In this document: piece by piece, positions 11,604 through 21,102 of the stretch
Layout of the letters: each line of letters opens with the position of its first letter
How positions within the stretch are numbered: the first letter of the stretch is position 1
NCBI GenBank assembly: GCA_002897115.2
Contig: BCIH01000002.1
Coordinates: 1,449,234 to 1,513,233, forward strand
Direction: 5' to 3'
Source: Prototheca cutis
Lineage: Eukaryota > Chlorophyta > Trebouxiophyceae > Chlorellales > Chlorellaceae
Length of the DNA stretch: 64,000 nucleotides
The notes under the pieces: model-generated
The model's input: the letters and a program-made list of their open reading frames with translations, nothing else
Told to the model about the DNA's origin: nothing
The model's database searches: none
Program-made: the position numbers and the translations under genes

Positions 11604-11921
11604 TCAGGTCATATCAGATGGAGCGCCTGAGAGGGGGGCGTGCGAGGGGGGGGAGCTTGGTTTTGCGATCAAAAGGCGGCGGCCTTTTGCCGGGCAGGAC
11701 CAGTCTCTCCCCAGGTGGCAGATGTTCCATGCCATGTTGACGTCGCAGTTCCACACCACGCCACATCTCTGGCATTCGAGGATGGCGCACTTGTTCCGGG
11801 CGGTGTTGCTGTTTGGGTTGCGCGCAGTGCTGCAGGACGGGCCACTNTCAATCGCAGGGCGCCACACCTGCCAGCCTCGTCCCGGCCTAGAGCACCTGTT
11901 GCACTTGATGTCGGCGTACCA
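11604..11921 (-). pseudogene. Fanzor/TnpB-type nuclease remnant: zinc ribbon plus RuvC-III end
   Basis: This minus-strand frame is open for about 105 codons to a TGA at 11604-11606. It reads WYADIKCNRCSR, a 40-residue spacer, then CAILECQRCGVVWNCDVN and MAWNICHLG. Two CXXC pairs (KCNRC and ECQRC) followed directly by V-W-N-x-D-V-N-x-A-x-N-I is the hallmark C-terminus of IS605/IS607 OrfB (TnpB) and its eukaryotic homologue Fanzor: a zinc ribbon inside the RuvC domain followed by the third catalytic Asp. The usual WNRD is WNCD here, with the Asp kept. Upstream the frame breaks up; neighbouring frames hold only short fragments, so N-terminal and RuvC-I/II parts are lost or scrambled. There is one N at 11847. 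I see no terminal repeats around it. It is unrelated in detail to the remnant at 16000-16209. Confidence 0.72.
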
Positions 11922-12326
11922 TCTGGGTGGGTGTCTTCTCTTCTGACCCCTGCCGCATCGTGAAGGTGTGCCTCTTGCGCGTGCTCGCCAACCTCAACGC
12001 CACCCCTGGCGTGCATGTCCCAGGACAGCCGCCAGTGCAGTCCTCCCTTCGAGGTTGTGCTCACGCAGCAGCAATGCGTCGTGCGGGGCGGCCCGGTGCC
12101 GACCGGGGAGCTGTCCCCGGCCCTGTGACAGCTGGCGCATCGACCAGACAGATGCAGTGGCTGCACTACCCATTCCCGTGGTCCGGCTTCAACGCAGGAT
12201 GAGGAGAAGGCGTTTTGACTGCGGACATCAACCGGCACCAGCCACCACAGCTCTTCAGCCCGACGATGAAGCCTAGCACATAGAGGACTGGCATGATCCA
12301 AACCAGCAGGCCAACAGCCGCCGGCA

Positions 12327-12722
12327 GTGCCAGCCCAATCCCCGCTATGCGGAGCAGAATTCATCATGAGATATCCATGCTACCAGATCCCAGCAGGCTG
12401 CTGTGGACAGCCAGCTGGTCTTGCTGACACCGAGCGGGGAACCCCAACGTGGGGACGATGCTGGACCTTTAACCCCTGCCCCTCACCACCCCTGGGAGAC
12501 TTTGTCATCAACGGCATCGTACAGTGCCACATGCTAAAGAACCCACGTGCACAGAAGGATGACCTTCTTCGATTCGCTCGCAAAGTGCTGAGCACCCGCT
12601 CCCCGGAATGCATCGACAAGTGGGTGGCAGAGCTGGAAGGAGAAGGGCTCTGGGCTGAAATGCCTCCCAACTCAGGCTCTGGATCCAAGAAGCGGAAGAT
12701 CGGATGGCAGACAGAACCGTAG
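12327..12722 (+). CDS. Unidentified open frame with basic C-terminus
   Basis: The 3' half of this frame looks coding: GDFVINGIVQCHMLKNP, then a charged helix (KDDLLRFARKVLSTRS, ECIDKWVAELEGEG) and an NLS-like SKKRKIG just before the stop. The 5' half does not, and a CAG-less acceptor candidate at 12498/12499 suggests that only about 12499-12722 is an exon. I found no upstream exon. It lies next to the Fanzor-type remnant on the opposite strand, so it may be a terminal exon of a real gene or a piece of another mobile element. No family is recognised. Confidence 0.3.
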   Translation: MPAQSPLCGAEFIMRYPCYQIPAGCCGQPAGLADTERGTPTWGRCWTFNPCPSPPLGDFVINGIVQCHMLKNPRAQKDDLLRFARKVLSTRSPECIDKWVAELEGEGLWAEMPPNSGSGSKKRKIGWQTEP

Positions 12723-14472
12723 CTGCCAGAAGTACAGGCGGAGGACCACAGCGAGGCCAGATGCAGGTGCAGAGGCCCAGAAAACGGTGGCCACGACATT
12801 GCCTGTTGCTGGACGTGAATCTGATCCCTAGATAGATTGACCTGCCTTTGTCTGCACAGTACTCCCCTTGATTCGACAAAACAATGGGCAATTGAATCAT
12901 GATATGGAGGTGTAAGACGAGATTTTCTTGTGGAATCAGCCCACACAGCACCTGCTCTGGGGCCCAAACAGGTGTAAGACTCTTTGGTTCTTGCCAATCC
13001 CGATCGCGCTTGCTGGCGGCGCGTTTGAAGAATGCCAAGGGCCGCCGAACGAGAAACCGCAGAGACACAACTCCCATCTGCACCCTCAATCCTTTCATTA
13101 TCTTGATTTCCGGAGTTAGCAGGCGTTGCAGGGGACCTACACGCGCGGCTTGGTGGCCCCGCCCCCCCGCAGTTGCGCAGGCCCCGAACGTCGAAGGCCG
13201 ATTGCCCACGAGCGCGCTCCTTCCTGACCCCGCCCTGTTATCAAACCGTGCTTTGGGTGCGGGATAAACATCATCGTGCAGTCACACAAGGGGATGCTGC
13301 ATGGGAGGGCCTGAAAGGGATTGTTGGCGATCGTGACATTCACCATCACCATCACCATTTCGCAGTCCAGAAGCCGCCCCGGGCTCCAGCTGGGAGGCCA
13401 AAAACTCGCGGCGTTACGGCTCGAGCCAAAGGTGTGCCAGGGGGTTCTGCCAGTTTTACAGATAGGGGATTCGGAGCTTGCCCAGAGAGTCTGCTCTGGG
13501 TTGAAAGTCCAATTGTTAACAGTATTGTCGCTATTCCAGGCAATCCCACAGAAATATCAGTACCAGGTCGACGATGCACAAGCCTTGCCTGGATGTCAGC
13601 CCCAAGAAGAGTGCCAGGGCAACAGTCCAGGCAAACCTCAGTGGTGCCATGTGCTTCACGCTCCTCACAGCACGAGTTCACAGGCAGGCTGAAGTGCCTT
13701 CAACCCCCTGACCAACTGTGTCCTGCTTTGGACTGTCAATACCCCAATGTGATAATCATGCAGAAGGAGTGCCACGAGCTCCTTGGGGGGAATAGCCCAG
13801 ATGGAGGTTGTCCAGAGGGCTCCAAATAGGGGGCATAGCAGGCTCCTGTCAGGCACCCCTCCCGCAGTCGTGCTTAATGGCCCGTAGGCGTGTTTGGGAA
13901 ACCACTTCAATCGCTAATAGAAGATGCTCTCCCTCATTCCAGATTTTCTACAATCGTTTTTTAATATACATACTTTTGAGAGGGAAGGGTGTTTCAAAGG
14001 CACTTCTCCGCTGTTCAGAGGTCCCGATCCCTGGTACGGCTCTGTGGGGTGCTTCGGAGGAAAATTGCATGCAAGCACAGCCAGCTCCTTCCAAGGGGTA
14101 CTCGCCCATTGCGTCAGTGCTTTGAAATAAAGGTTGTCGTGCAGCAGGCGAGGTTGATGGGTGTAAAGAGGGGCCCAAAGACCATTTGTCCAAAAGGTGC
14201 GCCTCCATTCACCCCCCTCGAAATGTGTCCAGAGTGACGCAATGAGCGCATCCCACCCGGGGACGGCTATCACTCACCACTCCCCTTCCAAAAAGCAGTT
14301 GAAGTGCGGTGTTCATCATTATATACAGCACAGATTTTACCGTTGCACATTTTTGATACGGGGACTCCACACCGCGAGCGGACCAATGCACCCTCTGCAC
14401 GGCGGTGGTGTGGCTCCCGTGTCGTAAGCGTCCGTGAAGCTTGGGACCCGTCCAGGGTTTCCCGTGACCGTT
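12723..14472. other. Gene-poor stretch, no supported gene
   Basis: About 1.75 kb with lower GC and only short open frames on both strands. It includes a minus frame at 13665-13910, interrupted by stops when extended, and a (CAC CAT)n-like microsatellite at 13337-13359. It adjoins a mobile remnant and may be degenerate element sequence. I see no family signature. Confidence 0.4.
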
Positions 14473-15390
14473 ATGAATGCGGAAGGGGATGCAGTGGCCC
14501 CAAGAGTGAACCCCAAGGAGGCAGAAGCCGTCGCCACAGATCCCAAGCCTGAGAAGGTTACGGAGCGGACCCCGAGGGAGGAGACTGGGGGCGAGGACAA
14601 TGACTTCTTCAGCTGCAACATCTGTTATGAGGTGGGTTTATGGATAGAAAAGGGACACATGCATGGGCCTTCGGGCCGGCCGTGCCCGTGTCAGGGTTGA
14701 TGCGCCGGAACGCCATTGAGCCTGTTCCCTCCAGGGGGGTTGCGACGGCGGACTAGTCCACTGGCATGAACGGCGGCCCTGGCATACCCGACACACCCAA
14801 CTGCTCTCTGAGGAATTCATGTGGCATGCTTGGCCGTTGCAGCATCAGCCCCATTGCCCGGCCCACGGCCTGCGAGGTCTCCAACCCATTCCCCCGTTGT
14901 TGCGCCCCTCCCAAACAAACCGCAGACTGCCATCGACCCCGTGGTGTCGCTGTGCGGCCACATGTATTGCTGGCCCTGCCTGTACCGCTGGATCCAGGTG
15001 TCGAGCCATTCGGGGACGTGCCCCGTGTGCAAGGCAGGCGTTGACGCATCGACAGTGATCCCTATTTTCGGCCGCGGCGGCGACGGGGTCGACCCCCGCA
15101 CCGAGAGCCGGGCCGTCGATGGCGGCGAGCGCATTCCCGACAGGCCTCCGCCCCGGCGGCCCCCCGTGCGCCCTGGGCCAGTGTCGGTCTCCCCGCTGGG
15201 CGCCGCCGGCGTGGGTGGGCCCGGCCTGGACGCGCAGGGGCCTGGGCTCGTGCCTGTGCTCTTGGGTATGCGGGCCGGGGGCATCGGTCTACAGGAGCAG
15301 CTCACACAGGAGCAGCAGCACCAGGCCTTTCTTTCCCGCCTGCTCCTCATGCTCGGCTCCTTTGTCATCCTGTGCCTCCTCCTGTTCTAG
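14473..15390 (+). CDS. RMA/RNF5-like membrane-anchored RING E3 ubiquitin ligase
   Basis: The exons are 14473-14631 and 14926-15390 (GT-AG, phase 0), giving 207 residues. The RING finger is split by the intron: DNDFFSCNICYE at the end of exon 1, then TAIDPVVSLCGHMYCWPCLY and HSGTCPVCKAGV. This is the C3HC4 pattern with the DPVV.LCGH.YCWPCLY signature of RNF5/RNF185 and plant RMA proteins. A Pro/Arg- and Gly-rich middle is followed by a C-terminal hydrophobic anchor (LLLMLGSFVILCLLLF) that reaches the stop codon, so the ligase should be tail-anchored with the RING facing the cytosol, most likely in the ER membrane and ER-associated degradation. The N-terminal 45 residues are acidic and disordered. 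The start ATG 14473 is the first in a suitable context. Confidence 0.92.
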
Positions 15391-15764
15391 AGAACGCACG
15401 CGCCCTTGCACGAGCGCTCAAACAGCATACGTGCACGAATTTTGGCGGGGGGTCAGTGGACCGCCGCCACACATTGCTGTCTTGCTTCACAGACCCCCGG
15501 AAAGACTGACATAAGAATGTGTACTATGCCCTCGCGCGCTTTGATCAGAAGATACTTGGAATAAATGCGCGCTCCGTGCACCTGGTCCAGCAGCCACCCG
15601 TCCCTCTGTAGCGCTGGCCTGCTCTGATAAAAGCCGTTGGCGTGCTGCGGGCGGCTTCAGGCCCCACTGTGCTGCGCACGCCCACCCACCACCGCCATGA
15701 TGATCGCTGCGGTATTGCCCTTGTCGGTTTAAAAAAGGTGAGAACAGAACAAGATGCAATACTA
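15391..15764. other. 3' flank of the RMA gene up to the TIR element
   Basis: 374 bases that should hold the 3' UTR. I see no gene and no clear element boundary before the TA at 15763-15764. Confidence 0.4.
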
Positions 15765-15904
15765 CCGTGCAGGGCAAAAATAATGCAACCAGCTCAGCCA
15801 GCAACACCGTCACATCACCCTGGGCGTTACTGGGCATCACTGATGACTGTGAATTGTCACCCCCCACAGGGCAATAGGAAGGTGGACCACCTCAATGATG
15901 GACC

Positions 15905-15934
15905 ACCTCCTTTCCCTTCCCGGGGAAGGGAAGG
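15905..15934. repeat. Strong GC-rich inverted repeat just downstream of the Fanzor-type stop
   Basis: Near-perfect palindrome of about 30 bases (a CTCCTTTCCCTTCCC arm facing GGGGAAGGGAAGGAG). On the minus strand it lies about 65 bases beyond the Fanzor-type stop codon, towards the left TIR. A second hairpin, GGTGGACCACC, adjoins it at 15890-15903 and is conserved in copy 1. In Fanzor and TnpB elements the guide RNA comes from this side of the gene, so folding here is worth noting. Confidence 0.5.
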
Positions 15935-15999
15935 AGCCCCGGGGTTCCCACCCCAGTTGGCAAGGCTATAACCCCCCAGGATGGATGGATGGATGTTCA

Positions 16000-16209
16000 T
16001 CAGCACCGCGGCGCTGGGCGCTGGAAGTGCTCCAGCCGCTTGCCGGTCTTCTGCAGGTGCTGCACAATGTGCCTCATGTTCGGACACGCCATCAAGTCTC
16101 TGTTCCAGAGACGATGCTCGCTGTTTGGGGGGCGGCACTCCTTGTTGGTGCAGCGCAGCAGCCCGTGGCACACCACCGTGGGCGTCTGCTCCCTGCCCGA
16201 CCTGCCCTG
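16000..16209 (-). pseudogene. Fanzor-type nuclease C-terminus inside the TIR element
   Basis: The frame runs from an in-frame TAG near the right arm to the TGA at 16000-16002, about 69 residues. It reads TPTVVCHGLLRCTNKECR, then SEHRLWNRDLMACPNMRHIV, and ends with QKTGKRLEHFQR. The order (a Cys pair of the zinc ribbon, R-L-W-N-R-D-x-x-A-x-x-N-M-R-H-I, then TGKRxExFxR) matches the conserved end of Fanzor proteins, the eukaryotic TnpB-like RNA-guided nucleases; the Asp of NRD is the third RuvC catalytic residue. The first Cys pair and everything upstream are missing, apparently deleted together with the rest of the gene at the junction with the right arm. It is not functional alone. Confidence 0.75.
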
Positions 16210-16400
16210 CTATCAGAAGGAACCCAACCCATCCTCTTAGCGATGCGCCCAGGGAATGCGGTCCAACAGGCATTTTGTTTGGGAGGCATGCCCCTGCTGT
16301 GCAGGTGGGAGTCTTCTGACGAATCCCGAGAAGGTTTCATCATTTTCTGCCGTTACTGTAGACACACTTCTATCAGAATGTAGCGACAGACGCTGCGTGT

Positions 16401-17351
16401 TCAGGGACTTGCAGCAATGAAATGAGTCTGCAGCCAGAGCTGGAATCGCAGCGTCCCGGGAAGCGACGTCGAGCGTATCGGCACGAGCCTGGCAACAGTT
16501 GTGGTTCCGGAGCTGACTTTACCGTGTGCTGAGCTGGCAGCCTCAGTCGCACTACCGCTCGGACCGCCAGCCTCTGCCCCCACACCAACCCCCTCATCCT
16601 GGACCCAGGCACCGGGCCGAATGCCGGGGCGACCGAAGAGGGTCGCCTGCAGCCTCCACTGCAAATCCGACCCCGGCAGTGGTGCCAGCGAGCCGGCCGT
16701 GAGCTGCAGTTTCAGCAATGCATCCCGCAACATAGCCTCGATATCAGCGACGGCCGTGAAGCCATCCTCCGATGCAACCTGTGCTAAGCGCGGGGTTTGG
16801 GAGGAAAGCTGTCTTGGGGCCTAAGACCTTGGCACACAACTAATTGCGCTGCCAACAAGCTGGCCGGCTGCAGGGGCTCCCCCCAAAAAGGAGGCAACAG
16901 TGACAATGGATGCATGCGAGCGGACCTGAGGCTGGAACGCATATTTCTCAGCTTCAGGATCGGTTGGAGTGGAGATGGTGAGGGTCAGCTGCTGCAGCGT
17001 GCTGTCGGTCAGTGCCTCCTGCAGCGAGGGGTTGTGGGACCAGAGCTCTCTTAATATGCTGCCTTGACCAGCATGCAGGTAAAGTGCTGCATGACTGGCA
17101 CATCCCATGATGCGTGCGATCCCTGAGAACAAGTGCAGCACCTTCAAGTCCGCTAGGGCATTGGCGATGTAGCTGATCAACGCCGGGTGGCGTGCCCTGT
17201 GCACGGCAAGGCGGAAGAGCCGCTCCCGGACGAAAAGCTCGGGTCTGTACAGGCCCCGTGCGTACAGTATGGTGTGCACGGCAGCCTCCCAGAACTGCAG
17301 CAGCAGCTGACACAGCTGGAGGCGCGTGAGGGAGGGGGCGGTCCCCTGCAT
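16401..17351 (-). CDS. REV7: REV7/MAD2B, HORMA-domain subunit of DNA polymerase zeta
   Basis: The exons are 17351-17142, 17045-16926 and 16778-16401 (GT-AG, phase 0), giving 235 residues. REV7 joins REV3 in translesion synthesis and binds partners through a HORMA safety belt. Recognisable blocks are LQLCQLLLQFWEAAVHTILY, GLYRPELFVRERLFRLAVHR followed by ARHPALISYI (the plant-type VHRARHP motif), STPTDPEAEKYAF, IEAMLRDALLKL and the C-terminal LVPIRSTSLPG...FQLWLQTHF, the seat-belt strand. A roughly 30-residue Gly/Ser insertion before the last block is unusual. The exon 2 acceptor was chosen to keep phase. An upstream coding exon ending at the AG before GGGACC (17347/17348) is possible, but ATG 17351 gives a complete domain. 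Confidence 0.85.
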
Positions 17352-17959
17352 CGGCCGGGGATTGCGAGATCACATGGCGCGGACGGTGCAGCCCGCTGGC
17401 ACGAGCGAGGCCTCACCGCTTCCGGCCCTGTGCCAACATCTGCATTCCCTGTGCATTTCAACAACGCTCCACAGGTGCGAGAACGACGGTTTCAATGCAT
17501 CAGGCGGAACCGAGCCAGCGATCGCGCGGGACATTTGATGGGCCTCGCGACCCAATGGCTTGGACCCTGGAATGGTCCTGCTCGCACGACTCTGGAGCCC
17601 GCGGGATGTGGGTCTGTTCAACAGCGACGCTTCGGCACCCCTGATTTAAGGAAATAGACGCAAACCATCATCAGGCATGTTGCCATGTTCAAACGACACA
17701 AATAATACGTTCAACGCGCCGTTGGGCGACCAGGGCGATGCCCTCAGCTAGCGAGCGTCGGAAATGAAAGGGATTGGGCAATTTTTCTTNCTGTGGCCAG
17801 GCAGTAGATGGGTCCTGGAGTAGTACCAAATATACAGGATGCCGCCAATCCCCTGCAGCCACCGAGCAGCTCGCCGGCACGCCATGCATCACGCCATGCA
17901 TCACGCTCTCTTAGGCATTTGCACCCGCGTGCATACAGCCCAGGCATCCGATACGTGGC
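17352..17959. other. Gap between REV7 and ABHD17-like genes
   Basis: 608 bases holding the REV7 5' flank and the 3' UTR of the neighbouring minus-strand gene, with one N at 17790. I see no further gene. Confidence 0.4.
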
Positions 17960-19186
17960 TCATTTGTGCGCCACAGCCGATGTGCACCGTTTGGGTTCTT
18001 CGCCCGCCCAGCACGCGTCGACAAAGGCGCGGACTCGGGGTGCATAGGCCTGGCTCCCCGTGATGTCGTCGTGGGTGGCGCCCTCGATCCACAGGGGTTC
18101 GGCCGCGTGGGGGCACAGTTTGCAGAGCGCGCGGCCCTGCTCCCAGGGCACCACCTCGTCCCTCGTGCCGTGCACGACGAGCACGGGGCACGGGATGCGA
18201 CGTGCCCGTGTGTGGTTGGGAAAGGCGTCGGCCCACGACGGCCACGCGCTCCACCCGGGCTGCAGCACGCGCATGCCGGAAAGAAAGGGTGACACGAGCA
18301 CCACGCCCGCCACGCCCGCGCCCGCCGTGCAGGCGGCCAGCGCGCAGGCGGGGCCTGAACCGATGGACTGGCCCAGCAGGACGACATCCGGCGGCGTCAA
18401 GCCGTGCGTCGAGCACACGGCCTCAAACACCGCACCAATGTCCTTGCACAGCGTGCTCGGCAGCGGCCGCCCCGTGCTGCATCCGTACCTGCGTTTCATA
18501 GCATACATAGCTGCGTGTGCGTGTGTGCGTGCGCGCGCACATGATGGCTGCCACTCCGCCACTCAGTGCAGGACATTCTCAGCACATTGCCCGCAACAGC
18601 CCCCCTCCACTGCCCGTTTCGCACCCGCGATAGTCCCATCCTATGACGTTGCAGTCAAAGGCACGGGTCATGCCGGCGTACTCGGGCAGCATGAGCCCCA
18701 TGTCAACGGCGTTGCCGTGGCAGTGCAGGATGGTGCGGCGCGTGGGCTTGGGACCGGGGACAAACACCACCGCCAGCCGGTCCTCCCCACCCTTGCGCTC
18801 GCCCGGCACCATCACCCAGCTGGCGTGGGCACGTGACACACGCGGTATGCCCCTGCATGCGTGCATGCAGGTGTTTGTCAGGGTGGGGGATGATGATGTA
18901 AGTACGGTGGTTGGGCGAGCAACGAGTCCTGGCTGAACAGGGTAGTGCAAGGCGGCACAGCGTCATGCAGGCCGTCTCCACGGTGATCATGAAAGAATGA
19001 GAGTAACAGCCCAACATGGGGGGTCGAGGAACGCCTCCCTCCCCAGAAACCCTCAACGCACTTCCTGGTGGGCTCGCAAAACAGGTCGCCGTCGCCCTCG
19101 CAGTGGGCCCGGATGTGATACGTGGGCTCAGGAGGAAAGAATGCCAATTTACTACTTATAGAGTCAACCAATTTTGTCAGCACCAT
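17960..19186 (-). CDS. ABHD17-like alpha/beta hydrolase (putative protein depalmitoylase)
   Basis: The exons are 19186-19062, 18819-18625 and 18488-17960 (GT-AG, phases 2 and 2), giving 282 residues. The family fold is complete: N-terminal KLAFFPPEPTYHI typical of ABHD17/FAM108, oxyanion strand TILHCHGNAVDMG, DYRGYGCSTGRP, nucleophile elbow VLLGQSIGSGPA, the Asp in VVHGTRDEVVP and the His in EGATHDDI. ABHD17 proteins remove palmitate from membrane proteins in animals. A Cys-rich palmitoylated N-terminus like the animal one is not evident here, so the depalmitoylase role is inference. The start ATG 19186 is the first Met after an in-frame stop. The gene is divergent from the membrane glycosyltransferase-like gene. 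Confidence 0.88.
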
Positions 19187-19767
19187 CCTGGCCACGGCCC
19201 CGAGACGGGGGGTGGCAAGAGGCAGCCTGTTGCTCAAGGAGCAGCCCCACCACCTTGGAAGCAAAAAGCGTCACATGATTCGCATGCGTTCTGTCATGTA
19301 CAGTGCAGCATCACTCGCGAATAATCAATTACATAGATTTGTTCGTTTGGTATGCATGTCGAATATCGGTTTGGATACCGGATCCGGCGACATGAGGCCA
19401 GTTGTCCACCAGAGCCAAATTGCTGCCGGGTCGTTCAAAATGGCGCGGAAGTCATCGCTCCGCCATGGTGGCACCGGGGCGCCCCTAAATGCATCATAGC
19501 GGAGGTTGAGTTGCGCCTGGGCGAACATCACATGCGCCAAGATAATTGAGTGATTGGACGCCCCCCGCTTGTCAGCCTTCGTGGCACCATTTTGTCACGC
19601 CCGAACGGCCGTTGTGCCGAGAGTCTGGTGCGACGAAAGCGCGCAATCCTCGCCCCATTCTGGCCCTCGGCGCGCATCGGCGCGTGAAAGTTCGTCCTGT
19701 GGAATAGGATTCATGGCTTTGGCACGGGAGGGATGACGAGGTGGACCTGAACCGCACGGGAGAAGCA
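19187..19767. promoter_or_regulatory. Divergent upstream region
   Basis: 581 bases between two head-to-head genes, with no ORF signature and no obvious core promoter element. The stretch is more AT-rich than its surroundings. Confidence 0.4.
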
Positions 19768-21058
19768 ATGGACGGTGGAGGCGACCTCCGGCCCTCGTCC
19801 CCCATGATGATCTACACTCGCAAGAAGCGGATCCATGCCCCCGGGGGCAACCTCAGACCGGAGAGTCCCATGTACCGTCCATTCCAAAAGTATGCCGTTC
19901 TCCGGCGGGGGGGGGGATGCTGTTTTTTTCCGTGGGGGGCCCCCTGGCCTGTGGTGGGGCGTGGGCCATTGACTAAAGGATTGGAGTTGGTGGTTGGCCG
20001 TAGAGGATGCATGCAGGGTACTCTGAGACACCAATGAGCACCCTGCTTCCTGTGATGTGAGACACACACGCTCTCACCCCATGCCCCCACAGGAAGCGGG
20101 CCGGTTCGCGACTGTGGCAGTTCTTGGGCGTGGCGGCCCTGCTGGTCTTTGTTCGGTTTTATCTCTACGGTCTTATCGTCAAGTCACCATCCACGCTGGT
20201 CATCTATGTGGCAGGCTATGAGGACCCTGAAAACCTGGTCAACGTCAACTTTTTCCTGACACAAGGCATCAAGTGAGCGAGGGCCAGGGTGGGGCAGGAC
20301 AAGGATCAGGTCGTGGTTCTATTCCATGGGTTCCTTCGCCGGGTTCTCAAACCCCCTCTGGGCCCCAAACCCCCTTTCAACCCACCAAACTCAAACCACC
20401 CAACAAACGCGCAACCACCGGGGCGGCAGGGAGGGCGACGGCGCGCATTACGTAATCGCGATCGAGCCTGACTACTACTTGGAGATCATGGAGCTCTTCC
20501 CCAAGCAGCTGCCACGCAACGTGCAGCTGCTGCGTGTGGGCATCCGTTGCTACAACGCCGGCACGGTTGGATGGGTGCTGCAGAATGCGGGCCTGGACCT
20601 GTCGCGGTTCCAGTACTTTGTCTGGCTCGACTCCTCCGTGCGTGGTCCTTTCCTCGCCGCCTACGCCGCGGACCGGCCCTGGCACGAGCACCTCACCTCG
20701 CTCATCACACAAGACACCAAGCTCGTCGGGGCCACCATCTCCTGCGCCGGGGTCAAACTCAACAAGGAACACCCCACCATCCACGTGCCCCATGTCCAGG
20801 AAAGCAATGTTCAAGAGAGAGTGGAGATTGGTGGTGGGACTTGTTTCCTTTGGGGGGTTTCCTTCTGCCGCCTGGCATGCGCTTTCGCGTCTNNCTTCCT
20901 GCCTTGGATCCCATGAAATGATCACCACATTGCCACCCATAATCCGGATGTGTGCGCTTTGTGCCCTGTCATGTGTGCTCTGCCATACGTGGCATTGCCC
21001 GGGTCTTGGCTCCCGAACATATGTTCCATGCTTCTCCTCGGTCACCTCGGCCCCATTC

Positions 21059-21102
<44 letters not shown>

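Larger units (their letters stand above)
15765..16358. mobile_element. TIR element, copy 2 (594 bp) carrying a Fanzor-type gene end
   Basis: The left TIR at 15765-15785 matches copy 1 except for one base. The right TIR at 16338-16358 keeps the inner nine bases (CATCATTTT) but is decayed outward. TA flanks both ends (15763-15764 and 16359-16360). The two arms are near-identical to the element at 2955-3317. Between them is about 300 bp absent from copy 1, which encodes on the minus strand the C-terminus of a Fanzor-type protein, followed by a strong hairpin (15905-15934). This ties the Fanzor-type gene to a mariner-style, TA-targeting element; copy 1 is a shorter deletion derivative. Confidence 0.82.

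Noticed and set aside
13337..13359. Repeated CACCATCACCAT that would encode a His run, suggesting vector contamination
   Set aside because: It is a short trinucleotide-type repeat in ordinary flanking genomic sequence with no vector features nearby.
15857..16273. 138-residue minus-strand frame spanning the TIR element
   Set aside because: It runs across both arms in a frame different from the Fanzor-type one; the arm portion is repeated in copy 1 as a non-coding stretch.
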